DNA from: an uncultured Clostridia bacterium
GTDB lineage: Bacteria > Bacillota > Clostridia > Oscillospirales > Acutalibacteraceae
Assembly (NCBI GenBank): GCA_944384895.1
Contig: CALWVB010000067.1
Coordinates: 1 to 54,616 of the forward strand
DNA: 54,616 nucleotides
Direction: 5' to 3'
Part shown: positions 27,533-37,225 of the stretch, piece after piece
Layout of the letters: the number at the start of each line of letters is the position of its first letter
How positions within the stretch are numbered: the first letter of the stretch is position 1
The notes under the pieces: generated by a model
Databases searched by the model: none
The model's input: the letters and a program-made list of their open reading frames with translations, nothing else
What the model was told of the DNA's origin: nothing
Program-made: the position numbers and the translations under genes

Positions 27533-29209
27533 ATGAAAAAATTAGTATGTATTGCCTGCGCCCTGCTTACAGTACTTTCGCTAACAGAGTGCAACACTTA
27601 CGAACAGAAAGTCACTTCATTAGGAGAAACCAGCGATATTGTTTCCGAAAGCTCTTCGGAGCAGCAGACTTCTGCACAGAACGAATCCAGCAGAGAATTT
27701 ACTACCCTTACTGCTCGTCCGGTTGAAGTAAAATCTGATATGCTGATTCTCCAAGACCCGGAAAATCAGCAATATGGGCTGTATGACTCGACCGGCAAAG
27801 AAATCCTCCCCTGCAAATACGGCGACATGAAGTTCATTACGGTCAACAATTATGCCCCCAAAGTGTATGTTGCCGCACAATCAAAAGGCTCTTATGGGAT
27901 CTATGATTTGAATGGTACGGAGATCGTCGCTCCAACGTATGACGATATTACGGAAGGCACTGCGTATGCGGATGGCATAATTGTAGAAAAATCCGGAACC
28001 TTTGGTATGGTGGATTTACAAGGAAAAGAAATTATACCGGTTAATTATTCCGATGTTGCCAGTTCTCCGAAGGGGATACTGGGTGCTGTTAAAAAAGATG
28101 GAACTGCCTGTACAGTTGATCTTTATGCATCCGACGGTACATCACAAGGTTCTTTCCAGACTGAATTGACAAACACAGGAACAGTCATGGGTGGCAAGGG
28201 TGAAACTGACCTGATGTTTTTCGATGGGGGAAACAAAATCAGCATCAAGTCTGATAATGGAAGTAACACCTATGGGCAAAACTGCACCTTAGATGGCACC
28301 GCAGTTTCCGGAAGAGGGCTTGTAGGTGTAGTTGGCATAGATGGGAATTACTTTGAAAGCTGGAATGGGAGTGTGTTATCATTTACAGACAACGCAGGCA
28401 AGGAAGTCACTTCAATAGAAGTAGGTGAGGGTGCAGACGGGCTTACAATCATGGGAAGCCTGAACATGGATGAAGGAAACAAAAATTTGACTGGTATCGT
28501 AACATGTACACCTATTAACAGTGATTTTCAGCTCGTTGGAGATTCAAACAATTATTTGGTAACACTTGGAACTACCTCATCAATTACTCTTGCTAATGAT
28601 TTTAAAACTGTCGGTCCCTTCTATAATGGCAGTGCTTTTGCGGTCAAAGAAGGAAAAATTTTTGTACTTGATTCGTCCGGAAATGCTACGGAACTGGTAG
28701 CCCCATTCAATGCGCCGAGTGATGCTTATCTTCTTTATGAGGGGTGTGCTGTTTTGAACAACAATGGATATATCTATGTTGTTGATAAGGACGGGAACAC
28801 TATTTTGTCTGAGGATGGGTATACGGCTGTGGATTGGACGTATTACCGGGAGGAGGGACTTATTATTCTGACTGCTTCTGATGGTACAGCGCAGCTTATC
28901 GACGCCTATGGGAATGAAATCATTCCGAAAGGAAATAGCTATCAGCAGAAAGTTCTCTATAATGCACAGGGCGAAGATATTGAAATATATTCCCTGCTCT
29001 GCGACACGACAGCCGGCAAGTATATTTTTGTTGATAACGAAAACCTCCGGGCATTTGAAACTCACAATGAAATGAGCGAGGATTTTGCCCAAAAATTAAC
29101 GGCAGGTCAAGGTTGGGTGCTTTGGGATGATACAGAGCAAAAACTTTTTGCTGTTGTTTCAGATAAAAACGGCTATCAGATTTGTGATGTGGCGGGACTG
29201 TCAAAGTAA
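27533..29209 (+). CDS. Secreted WG-repeat protein, probable lipoprotein
   Basis: 558 aa from the ATG at 27533, preferred over TTG at 27527 because AAGGAG then has normal spacing. A signal peptide (KKLVCIACALLTVLSLTECN) ends in LTEC; Glu before Cys makes the lipobox non-canonical. A Ser/Thr/Gln-rich linker follows. Then come repeats of the WG type: YGLYDSTGKEILPCKYGD, SYGIYDLNGTEIVAPTYDD and TFGMVDLQGKEIIPVNYSD, and further degenerate ones to the end. These form a beta-propeller or solenoid outside the cell. First gene after the invertible segment, so its expression is probably phase-variable. A hairpin follows. Confidence 0.85.
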   Translation: MKKLVCIACALLTVLSLTECNTYEQKVTSLGETSDIVSESSSEQQTSAQNESSREFTTLTARPVEVKSDMLILQDPENQQYGLYDSTGKEILPCKYGDMKFITVNNYAPKVYVAAQSKGSYGIYDLNGTEIVAPTYDDITEGTAYADGIIVEKSGTFGMVDLQGKEIIPVNYSDVASSPKGILGAVKKDGTACTVDLYASDGTSQGSFQTELTNTGTVMGGKGETDLMFFDGGNKISIKSDNGSNTYGQNCTLDGTAVSGRGLVGVVGIDGNYFESWNGSVLSFTDNAGKEVTSIEVGEGADGLTIMGSLNMDEGNKNLTGIVTCTPINSDFQLVGDSNNYLVTLGTTSSITLANDFKTVGPFYNGSAFAVKEGKIFVLDSSGNATELVAPFNAPSDAYLLYEGCAVLNNNGYIYVVDKDGNTILSEDGYTAVDWTYYREEGLIILTASDGTAQLIDAYGNEIIPKGNSYQQKVLYNAQGEDIEIYSLLCDTTAGKYIFVDNENLRAFETHNEMSEDFAQKLTAGQGWVLWDDTEQKLFAVVSDKNGYQICDVAGLSK

Positions 29210-29239
29210 TATCTTGGGCGGTTATTCTGGTTATGTTGT

Positions 29240-29270
29240 GAAGAGGGGATAACGCCCCTCTTCATGTTTT
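29240..29270 (+). terminator. Terminator or attenuator within the surface operon
   Basis: Perfect 9-bp stem GAAGAGGGG/CCCCTCTTC with a 6-nt loop, followed by ATGTTTT. Likely reduces read-through from the WG-repeat gene to the genes downstream. Confidence 0.75.
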
Positions 29271-29318
29271 AACGGCTCTATTTTAGTGGTAGCCAGCCAC
29301 AGTTTATAAGCCTACCGC

Positions 29319-29906
29319 TTGAAAGCAAGGTTCATATATTTGCTGCCGAAAGGCAAAAAGGAATTGAAAAAGCAACGCAAGGCAGATAAGAAAGCGGCGA
29401 AGAAAACCAAGAAGAAGGAAAAATGGGCAAGTATGACTCTTGGACAGAAAGTTCGCAAAATTATTCTGAGACTGTTGCTGTGGTTAATTATTTCAATAAC
29501 TGTTGCGGTTGGTGTGATTGGTGGGCTTTCATATTTGGATGTAATCGATATTCCGCTGGTTACAGCTTATCGAGAAGGAAAACTTTTAGAAATCATAAAT
29601 GAAAGAAATATCGTTATCGAAGAATCCAATATTGAGATGACAAGCGATACAGAAGGGACTGCAACAATAATTGTGCAAATTCCTAATTATGAGTTGCTGT
29701 TTAAGGAAGCAGCTTCAACGGCAAATCCAGAGCAATACTTATTAAAGGCATTGGCTTTGAAGCAATATGAGGTTCAAGAATTTGAGACAACTACAAGTAT
29801 CACTGTAGAAAACGGCAGTACAATAATTCACTCAGATGATGTCGTCCATCAACTCCTTGAAGAAGCCTTGGTTAATGCGATCAATGCGCTATCGGAGGTG
29901 GAATGA
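29319..29906 (+). CDS. Membrane-anchored protein with Lys-rich cytoplasmic tail
   Basis: Up to 195 aa. Residues 10-45 are extremely basic (KGKKELKKQRKADKKAAKKTKKKEK). One transmembrane helix spans about 49-73, and an extracellular domain of about 120 aa follows (SNIEMTSDTEGTATIIVQIPNYELLF...). Start unclear: TTG at 29319 gives the longest frame, TTG at 29340 lies behind AAGG. The stop codon overlaps the next gene's first ATG. No known family recognised. The extracellular part resembles cell-surface helper domains in shape only. Likely an accessory subunit for the large surface protein that follows. Confidence 0.7.
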   Translation: MKARFIYLLPKGKKELKKQRKADKKAAKKTKKKEKWASMTLGQKVRKIILRLLLWLIISITVAVGVIGGLSYLDVIDIPLVTAYREGKLLEIINERNIVIEESNIEMTSDTEGTATIIVQIPNYELLFKEAASTANPEQYLLKALALKQYEVQEFETTTSITVENGSTIIHSDDVVHQLLEEALVNAINALSEVE

Positions 29907-32728
29907 TGAAAAAGATAATCAGTGTCCTACTCATTTTTGTATTATGCTTCTGTAACCTCCCGCTGTCAGCATTTGCACAGAACACACAAACGCAGTACAC
30001 AGATGACGAAAAAGAATTCATTTATCTGAAGTATACAACGAATGAGCATATGTTTGATGCACTTTTTAATGATGATACAGCAGTCGGATATTGGAGTGCG
30101 GTTAACAATTCGGAAGAAAATGATGTGTTAAGTTGGTCAATTGATGCGGCGTCTAAAATAATTGGAGAGTATCCTGATAAACAAAAATATGCAGAAATTT
30201 TAGCAAATCTTATTATGATGCAAAGCGGAGATCTGGCCAAACAGATAGCAACGCAAAGTAAATTTGATGATTTAAAGGATAGTATGGACTATGCTATGGA
30301 CATCGTTGACATTGCCGCATCATTTGTAGGCGGGGCGAGACTTTTAGAAACCATATCACCTATTATAGATGCAGCAAATAAAGGAAAGGAAGTTATAATT
30401 GACAATGTAGAGCAGGCGAAATATTATCAAACAACTATTCAGGATTATTCGCAGTCAAAATTGTTTCTTGAAGCTGTCAATAAATATGCCAAAAACGAGG
30501 AACTGAGAAATGTTGCGGACTCCTTGCTGCAAGCCAATGATACATTGTTAGAAAAACGACTGGGATATTTATCGGATACCACAGTATCGCTGGCCGAATA
30601 TGACGCAGAGTTTTTTGTCGAAAACCTTTCATTTGACCTATTAAAAACAGCGGACATTTATAAGTCTGATGAGACAGTAAAGTGGTTTGTAGATTATGGT
30701 AGCAATTTGGCTGATTCGATTTTATCAATATGGTCGGCCGGTCAATTTGCTTTTCACATGACAATGTTGGCCGGAAATATTGGGTTTGGTACAGCAAATA
30801 CTTTTAATAGGTATCAGGAAATGAAAGTACTTGCAGACATTGCAAGCGCTATTGTGCAAATGAACCATAATGTCCCGACACCTTCAAGTTACGATTCGAC
30901 AGACGCACTAAATACCATACAAACCAAGTGCAATTACTATAAAATGTTGATAACAACTCATGCACGCGGGGAATATTTAGCTTACCAATTGCTTATTAAT
31001 GATGCTGGTTTACTGTCGGACTTTAAGGCCTTATTTGATGCCTTTAAGGAGACGGACGAAACAGCGCAAAGCTGGTACAACGGACAGATTGATATAATGC
31101 TCAAATATTACGACATTCTCAATAATATGTTTGTCGTAAATGAGGATACCACTACGACATCGGATATAAAACAGGCTCCTGCGGATGCCATCGAGTTTAA
31201 TGGTCACTACTACTATGTCTACAACCTGAGCACGGTGACTACATGGGAAGAAGCAAAACAGTATTGCGAATCTCAAGGCGGTTACCTTGCAACGATTACC
31301 AGTCGGGAGGAGGACGAATTTGTTTATTCCTATTTGCGCAACAACTTCGATTATGAAAGCGCCTATTTTGGCTTTACCGATCAAGATGAAGAAGGATCTT
31401 GGGTATGGGACAATGGTGAAGTGAGTTCCTATACAAACTGGCATTCTGGGGAACCAAATAGTGAAAATCCCAATGAAGATTTCGCCATGTACTATTACAA
31501 ATACTCAGACGGATCGTGGAATGACGGCGATTTTTATAATAATACGGTGAACAGCGGAAGAGTTTTCATCTGTGAGTGGGGTGAATATCAACCTGATCTA
31601 AATAATAAACAACAGGAACCGATAAGAACAACTTCAGATGAACGTGATATCGTTCTTGTGCTTGATACTTCCAGCAGTATGTCCGGAACCCCTCTGAAAG
31701 AAACCAAAAAAGCAGCAACCAATTTTGTCAATACCATTCTTGAAGAAGATGCAAGTATCGGTATCGTCACTTATGATGACAGTGCAGAGCAGCTCTCCGA
31801 TTTTTCTGTTGACATAAACCACTTGACAGAAATAGTAGCGGATATTTCCGACGAAGGAATGACAAACATCGAATCTGGTCTGGCAGAGGCAAAGTCTATG
31901 CTGGACAACAGTAACGCTAAGAAAAAGATTATCGTGATTATGAGTGACGGAGAACCAAATGAAGGGAAAAAAGGCGAGGATTTGATTGCCTATGCCGACG
32001 AAATTAAAGGCGACGATGTTCTGATTTATACATTAGGATTTTTTGAGAACATGGGAGGCAACAAATCATCGGCGCAGTATTTGATGGAGAAGTTGGCAAG
32101 CGATGGTTACCATTATGAAGTGGCAAGTGCGGATGATTTAGTATTCTTCTTTGAGGATATGGCAGATCAGATTAACGGTCAAAAGTATATCTATATCCGC
32201 ATCGCCTGCCCAGTTGATGTTTCCATTACATACAATGGTGAAACACTCAGCTCAGCAGCAGAGGATCAGGTACTCCGAACAGACTTCGGCACACTGACCT
32301 TTGAAGAAAGCGAAGATTCATCCTCAGATCAGGAAGATGACCGAATCAAAGTGCTACGGCTGAAAGAAGGCGCGGATTATGATGTTAAAATAGTTGGTAC
32401 AGGCCGTGGAATCATGGATTATACAATCGGTTTTATGGATGAAAACGGAGATTATAGTGATTTCCGTCGATTTGAGGACATTAAAATCACAAAACAAACG
32501 GTAATCGACACAGTAGCTGCGGCCTCGGAGGAAAGTGTACTTAATATTGATGAAGACGGCGACGGCAGCTATGATCTGAAATTATGCGCCGGTGAAAATG
32601 GTTATGGTCAAGAAGTGAAGCAAACGCCGTGGCTCTATATTGCCATTGGTGGGTCAGTGTTTATCTTTGTTATTGCTGTGGTCGTTGTATTGAAAGTCCG
32701 TAAGAAAAAGAGAGGATCGGTGAATTAA
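29906..32728 (+). CDS. Surface protein with C-type lectin-like and von Willebrand factor A domains
   Basis: 940 aa. The second of two adjacent ATGs is chosen for spacing from GGAGG. Signal peptide (KKIISVLLIFVLCFCNLPLSAFAQ), then a helical region of about 390 aa. A C-type lectin-like domain (about 425-560) starts FNGHYYYVYN, has AKQYCESQGGYLATITS and WIWD/WVWDNGE-type motifs, and ends GRVFICEW. Then a VWA domain (about 580-760) with a MIDAS of DTSSS, the TNIE threonine and SDGEPNEG. A C-terminal transmembrane helix and KVRKKKRG anchor it. Suggests a metal-dependent adhesin. Controlled with the WG-repeat gene by the upstream invertible segment. Confidence 0.88.
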   Translation: MKKIISVLLIFVLCFCNLPLSAFAQNTQTQYTDDEKEFIYLKYTTNEHMFDALFNDDTAVGYWSAVNNSEENDVLSWSIDAASKIIGEYPDKQKYAEILANLIMMQSGDLAKQIATQSKFDDLKDSMDYAMDIVDIAASFVGGARLLETISPIIDAANKGKEVIIDNVEQAKYYQTTIQDYSQSKLFLEAVNKYAKNEELRNVADSLLQANDTLLEKRLGYLSDTTVSLAEYDAEFFVENLSFDLLKTADIYKSDETVKWFVDYGSNLADSILSIWSAGQFAFHMTMLAGNIGFGTANTFNRYQEMKVLADIASAIVQMNHNVPTPSSYDSTDALNTIQTKCNYYKMLITTHARGEYLAYQLLINDAGLLSDFKALFDAFKETDETAQSWYNGQIDIMLKYYDILNNMFVVNEDTTTTSDIKQAPADAIEFNGHYYYVYNLSTVTTWEEAKQYCESQGGYLATITSREEDEFVYSYLRNNFDYESAYFGFTDQDEEGSWVWDNGEVSSYTNWHSGEPNSENPNEDFAMYYYKYSDGSWNDGDFYNNTVNSGRVFICEWGEYQPDLNNKQQEPIRTTSDERDIVLVLDTSSSMSGTPLKETKKAATNFVNTILEEDASIGIVTYDDSAEQLSDFSVDINHLTEIVADISDEGMTNIESGLAEAKSMLDNSNAKKKIIVIMSDGEPNEGKKGEDLIAYADEIKGDDVLIYTLGFFENMGGNKSSAQYLMEKLASDGYHYEVASADDLVFFFEDMADQINGQKYIYIRIACPVDVSITYNGETLSSAAEDQVLRTDFGTLTFEESEDSSSDQEDDRIKVLRLKEGADYDVKIVGTGRGIMDYTIGFMDENGDYSDFRRFEDIKITKQTVIDTVAAASEESVLNIDEDGDGSYDLKLCAGENGYGQEVKQTPWLYIAIGGSVFIFVIAVVVVLKVRKKKRGSVN

Positions 32729-32732
32729 TACC

Positions 32733-33368
32733 ATGTCAAAGTATTGCGGAAGCTGTGGAGCCGAACTGGATGATAGCGCAAAAGTATGTGGACAATGCAG
32801 TATGCCTGTGGAAGGTGTACCAACTACAATTTCCAGAGTAAAAATCGTTGACCCAGAGAAACAGAAAAAAGTTAAGAAAACCGTAAAACTGATTATCGGC
32901 TTAATTGTAGTTGTTGTAGTAGCTGTTATCACAGTTAATATCATATCGAACTTTACCGGCTACAATGGCCTTTTGCACAAGGTTATGAATGCTTATGAGG
33001 ATTATGATATTGATACTCTTATTTCCCTGTCAAGCGATATTTATTATTATGTCGATGAGGATTGGGCGGAATATTATTTCGAGAATAATGTGGGTTCAGT
33101 TTTAGATTCCTTTGAATCATCGGTCGGACATAGCTATAATCTCTCATATGAAGTTAATGAAATCTATGCCATTTCTGAACGAAATAAGGACGAGTTGATG
33201 AGTGTGATTGAAAACACATGCCCTGATTTCGATATGAATTTGATAGAAAGAGTTGTAGTTGCAGATTTGACTGTTACTGCAACTCAGGACAAGAAATCCA
33301 CTAGCAGAGATATAGATGTTACCATGATTAAAGAAAATGGAACATGGAAGCTATTGTATATTGACTAG
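32733..33368 (+). CDS. Zinc-ribbon membrane protein with extracellular domain
   Basis: 211 aa. The N-terminal zinc ribbon CGSCGAELDDSAKVCGQC (residues 5-22) faces the cytoplasm. One transmembrane helix (VKLIIGLIVVVVVAVITVNII, about 49-70) precedes an extracellular region with an NTF2-like or DUF4878-like look (LHKVMNAYEDYDIDTLISLSS ... IKENGTWKLLYID). Such proteins are common next to surface-protein genes in Clostridia. It follows the VWA gene by 4 bases, so it is part of the same operon. Role unknown, perhaps envelope sensing or assembly. Confidence 0.8.
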   Translation: MSKYCGSCGAELDDSAKVCGQCSMPVEGVPTTISRVKIVDPEKQKKVKKTVKLIIGLIVVVVVAVITVNIISNFTGYNGLLHKVMNAYEDYDIDTLISLSSDIYYYVDEDWAEYYFENNVGSVLDSFESSVGHSYNLSYEVNEIYAISERNKDELMSVIENTCPDFDMNLIERVVVADLTVTATQDKKSTSRDIDVTMIKENGTWKLLYID

Positions 33369-33409
33369 AAGGTAAAAAGACTGATAATCTTAAAAAATTA
33401 ATAACCTTT

Positions 33410-34606
33410 ATGTTGATAATAGTGACACTTATAGTTTTTTCTGCATGTAATATGAATCATACAGAAGAAAGTAATGCAGGAGCAATCCATGCAGAATCAG
33501 AACAAAAGCAAAGCCATCCAAAGTAAGAAATCATTTCTACAGGAATCTTCGTTGGCACAACGGAGATGAATAATTATATACAATATTCTAGTGCATTCGC
33601 TCAGGATGATTCCTTCATGTATTATGATGATAATTTTTATACCTATGCCTTTGATAAAAAGAATGGTGAAGTTGAAAAAACATTACTTTCTTCTTTAGAA
33701 AATTATAAATCTTTCTATTATAGTGCGATTATTGCTGAGAGAACTGTTTTCAGCCATACCGGAGGAATATGGAAAACTGACAATCCAGGAGAAGGATGGT
33801 GAATATGTAGCAAAATTGCCAGTGAAGATACAAACTTATTCACCTATTCAAATGGACCGGTGTTACCATATGGGGATTATATTTACTATTTATACACTCC
33901 AACGGGTACCGAAGATGAGAGCACTATGATTTTGTGCGGAGCTATACAGGATCTACAGGCTATAGATCAAACCATAACTATTAACAATATTCCATATAAC
34001 TACCTTGAACTCGCAGATGCGGATATCATATTTCAAGAAGACGGATTGGAGTCATTTGGAATTTATAACAATTATGTTGTTGCAATGACCGACAATGCCG
34101 ATATTTGGGTTATTGATGTTGAGAGTGTAAAATACTACTAAATTGTAAATGGGGACGATATACGCAGAACTGCGCCAAGCAAATATTTTGCTGTAGGTGG
34201 GGAGTACATCTATTTTACGAATGATATTGAGGAAAAAGTTGAACGTATTCTGTTTGATAGAACCGGCAGAGAAACCGTATTAGATGGAATGAGCGGTGCA
34301 TGGAGAGACCTATTTAATTGCGCTGATGGGTATCTATATCATATTGATCGTGTAGATGAAACTGACGAATATCATCTTTTTCGAACTGATTTAACCGATC
34401 CTACGGAAAGAATAATACTTTTGACTGGAGATAGTGAAGGGGTTTCTCAGGTATCGGAACTACAATTATATATTATTAATGGTTGGGTGTATTATCAGTC
34501 GGTCGCGTCAGGAGATTGGAGAAGTAAAATAGACGGTTCTGGTGCGCAACTAATTACATATGCCGCTACAGATGAAAATAGCTATGGTGGAATCCCAAAA
34601 TGGTAA
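33410..34606 (+). pseudogene. Lipoprotein with DUF5050-like repeats, frameshifted
   Basis: Opens with a good lipoprotein signal (MLIIVTLIVFSACNMNHTEE), but a TAA ends the frame about 38 codons later. Homologous-looking pieces then follow in other frames: NNYIQYSSAFAQDDSFMYYD (33566 on), GDYIYYLYTPTGTEDESTMI, and DGYLYHIDRVDETDEYHLFR up to WVYYQSVASGDWRSKIDGSG. The last is the signature of DUF5050 beta-propeller repeats. At least three frame breaks. The intact form was a secreted sensor-like lipoprotein of the same operon. Confidence 0.75.
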
Positions 34607-34947
34607 AAGGGAAAAGCATTGCAACAGGCTATGAATACACGGTTGCATTAAAATCGGATGACACAGTAGTAGCTACTGAAGTTAATGAAAATGGTGAGTG
34701 CAATGTGTCTGAATGGGAAAATATAATTTCTGTTTATGCAAGTGAAGGGCGTACTATTGGATTCAAAGCCGATGGCTCTGTATGTGTAGCAGGTTCATTG
34801 TATACAAATGAATCTCTTTCAAAGTTATCAAATACTATTGATATGGATGTAGATTTTGGTGTTATTTTTGGGATAAAAGCGGATGGTCAAGCGGTTGCAG
34901 TTGGTACCAGTTCCACAGATGCAACCAACGTATCAAACGTGCATTGA
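34600..34947 (+). CDS. RCC1-repeat fragment
   Basis: 115 codons with repeats of the RCC1/alpha-tubulin suppressor type: YTVALKSDDTVVATEVNENG, GRTIGFKADGSVCVAGS, VIFGIKADGQAVAVG. There is no signal peptide and the frame overlaps the end of the previous pseudogene, so this is probably the separated C-terminal part of a larger secreted repeat protein. It is followed by about 340 bases (34948-35286) in which I see no intact gene, only a broken open stretch (DSLHVKPVGNKQENKAVL). Confidence 0.55.
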   Translation: MVKGKSIATGYEYTVALKSDDTVVATEVNENGECNVSEWENIISVYASEGRTIGFKADGSVCVAGSLYTNESLSKLSNTIDMDVDFGVIFGIKADGQAVAVGTSSTDATNVSNVH

Positions 34948-35286
34948 AATTTAAGGGTTGTGCAAACGCATGGCCATTTTTGCTTGATAGTCTCCACGTC
35001 AAGCCAGTTGGAAATAAGCAGGAAAACAAAGCTGTGCTGTATGGAATGAGTATAAAGTTCATGTAGTAAATCATTTTTGGCGTTCAGAATCCATTTGAAT
35101 GTTTTATTTGGCTTTGCTTTATCAAAATCTGGCTGTTGTATTCGGACAGATAACGCCGTTATGCTGCCATAGAGAACCAAAATAGTCAAATAATGTCCAA
35201 AACAGCGTCAACCCACACAGATCTAACCTTTTTGATTTTAAAAGAGTTCCCGTGACAATAGTTTGACCAACACTTTAAGATTATTA

Positions 35287-35336
35287 AAAAAATAGCTAAC
35301 TGATTTCTATTGTAGTCAGCTAGCTATTTTTGTTTT
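35287..35336. terminator. Bidirectional terminator
   Basis: A-rich arm with AAATAGCTAACTGA pairs with TCAGCTAGCTATTT around a 12-nt loop, with A7 on the left and T5 on the right. It lies between the rightward pseudogene region and the leftward GNAT gene, whose TAA it touches. Confidence 0.85.
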
Positions 35337-35949
35337 ATACAATAATTTTGCTGTATAAAAAGCATTTGAGATTTACTCGTTTCTTTCCAATATGCAGTAT
35401 AATATCTTTTTCACCTGCACGGTCAAATCCTCTGTGTTCATAAAATTGGTATGTACAGGCGTCATCAGTATATAAATATATTTTTTTATTTTTTTCTCTA
35501 TTTTCAAATTGCTCAAGCAAAAAGCTTCCAATTCCTTTTATTTTAATATCAGGATTGGCTGCTAAAAAAATAATCTCACCATCAGGACTATTTGTTTGAC
35601 AATATTGAGAAAACAATTCCTTATTTGTTTGATCATAAATACCAACGCCTTCTTTTACAAACACGTTTTGTATAATATTAAAAATTCTTACATAAAGTGA
35701 TTTCCAAAATGAATGATATTTTCGTTTTTCATCTTTCATTTCAGCTAATAATACTCCTGCAAAATTATCTTCAATATAAGCTGCAATAATCTGAGTAGCA
35801 CGAGTCATTGATAAATACCAAAAATATCTGCCATATAGATTCAATAATAATTTACTGCTCATATACCAATCAAAATGCATACCTTTTATAGCAAATTCAA
35901 TGGCTTTATTATAATCCTTTTTTCTTAATTCTTTTATTTTAATTTGCAT
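35335..35949 (-). CDS. GNAT family N-acetyltransferase
   Basis: 204 aa. Begins IKIKELRKKDYNKAIEFAIKGM and has the acetyl-CoA-binding strand-loop-helix (IIFLAANPDIKIKGIGSFLLEQFEN, where K-x-K-G-I-G replaces Q/RxxGxG/A), then YLYTDDACTYQFYEHRGFDRAG, the usual last motif. Transfers acetyl to an amine of an unknown small molecule or protein. Unusually long insertion in the middle (about 75-115). GGAG precedes the ATG. Single gene, about 105 bases after the HxlR gene on the same strand, so the two may be co-transcribed. Confidence 0.85.
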   Translation of the reverse strand: MQIKIKELRKKDYNKAIEFAIKGMHFDWYMSSKLLLNLYGRYFWYLSMTRATQIIAAYIEDNFAGVLLAEMKDEKRKYHSFWKSLYVRIFNIIQNVFVKEGVGIYDQTNKELFSQYCQTNSPDGEIIFLAANPDIKIKGIGSFLLEQFENREKNKKIYLYTDDACTYQFYEHRGFDRAGEKDIILHIGKKRVNLKCFLYSKIIV

Positions 35950-36053
35950 GAGTATTTTTCTCCATATAAATAATTTTAAATTGGTTTTTAATTTATTTAT
36001 AAAAAGTATTTATAAGTTAATATATTTTGCTTTTATAAATATTACTTTTTTAA

Positions 36054-36389
36054 TTAATGGGAAGCTTTATAATCTTCACCCCAATGCTGCATAGCGTCAA
36101 GAATTGGTTTTAAACTTTGTCCAAGCTCAGTTAATGAATATTCTACCCTTGGAGGTACTTCTGCATATACTTTTCGATTAACAAGACCGCTTTGCTCCAT
36201 ATCGCGAAGCTGTGCTGTCAATACTTTTTGCGATACGCTGCCAATAGATTTTTTCAGTTCTCCAAAACGTTTTGTTCCAGGCATTAAGTCACGCAAAATT
36301 AATACCTTCCATTTGTCACCTATAAGTGTTAAAGTGGTTTCTACTGGACAAGCTGGTAAATCTTTTATGGTTTTTTGTTGTTCATTCAT
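36054..36389 (-). CDS. HxlR family transcriptional regulator
   Basis: 111 aa, the standard length. CPVETTLTLIGDKWKVLILR, then KRFGELKKSIGSVSQKVLTAQLRDMEQSGLV and PPRVEYSLTELGQSL are the HxlR winged-helix signature. The N-terminal Cys (ACPVE) is the residue that senses oxidants or electrophiles in several members. GGAGG precedes the ATG. It is divergent from the MBL-like/macrodomain/sirtuin genes, with a structured repeat between, and is a natural candidate regulator of them. Confidence 0.93.
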   Translation of the reverse strand: MNEQQKTIKDLPACPVETTLTLIGDKWKVLILRDLMPGTKRFGELKKSIGSVSQKVLTAQLRDMEQSGLVNRKVYAEVPPRVEYSLTELGQSLKPILDAMQHWGEDYKASH

Positions 36390-36526
36390 AAAATTATATC
36401 CTCCAATGCATAAGTTTTATAGTTTACAAGATAAGTAAAATAATTATTTAAAAATAATAGCGCTGAAATTAAAAATAAAGAAAAAACGGAAAACATGAAA
36501 TATAAAAAAGTACCGCTAAGGTAAAC

Positions 36527-36701
36527 GGGGGCGCCTGCGCAGCGCATCTTTTTAGATGCGCTAAAAGCAAAATAATATGTCCTTGATTTAGCCCAAACCG
36601 ATAATAAGAAACAGTTATTATCTTAAATAACAGCATCTTATTATGGCATATTATTTTGCATAAAGCAGCCATATGAAATATGGCTGCACGCAGGCGCCCC
36701 C
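36527..36701 (+). repeat. Structured intergenic repeat, copy 4
   Basis: 175 bp, forward. Flanks AAAGTACCGCT on the left and GGTAACATAACCGG on the right. All four stems are perfect or nearly so. The inner loop has an extra GTTATT/AATAAC stem. It lies between the divergent HxlR and MBL-like genes. Confidence 0.95.
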
Positions 36702-37225
36702 ACTGCTAAGGTAACATAACCGGATAAAATACCTGATTGAGGTATAATAGCTTAAACATCAAATTTCTCTTTTAAGCCAATGCAATGAGATGCAATGACA
36801 GGTGGCGATATAATCGGATATGTATGAATAGAATCATTTTAGGTCATTACAGCAGCAAATATTTTCTGTAATATAATAAATTGTTTATTTTATCGCTTAA
36901 GTTTATTTTAGATACTATAGTTTAAATTATACTATACAGCTATTTTTGATGCAATAAGTAAAATAAGCAATCAAAAATTAATAAATATATTTTTATATTT
37001 AAAAATGCAATAAAATCTATGATAATACACATTTATTTCATATAGTTACTGCCTAATAGTTTCCTTTTAGTAACTACAGCACAATAAAGTGCGTACTTTA
37101 CGAATAAATCTAAGCTGCTTATAATATAGACAAGAGCTAAGGAAACGGCCGTTCCAAAGTAAAAAAACGAAATTATTAATAAACTTATTTGATAATACTA
37201 TATTGACCATAAGGAGGCTATTTTT
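36702..37225. other. Upstream region of the MBL-like gene
   Basis: About 520 AT-rich bases with the conserved right flank of repeat copy 4 at its start. No gene or named regulatory site was recognised; the promoter of the rightward operon must be here. A GGAGG ribosome site lies at the end. Confidence 0.4.
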
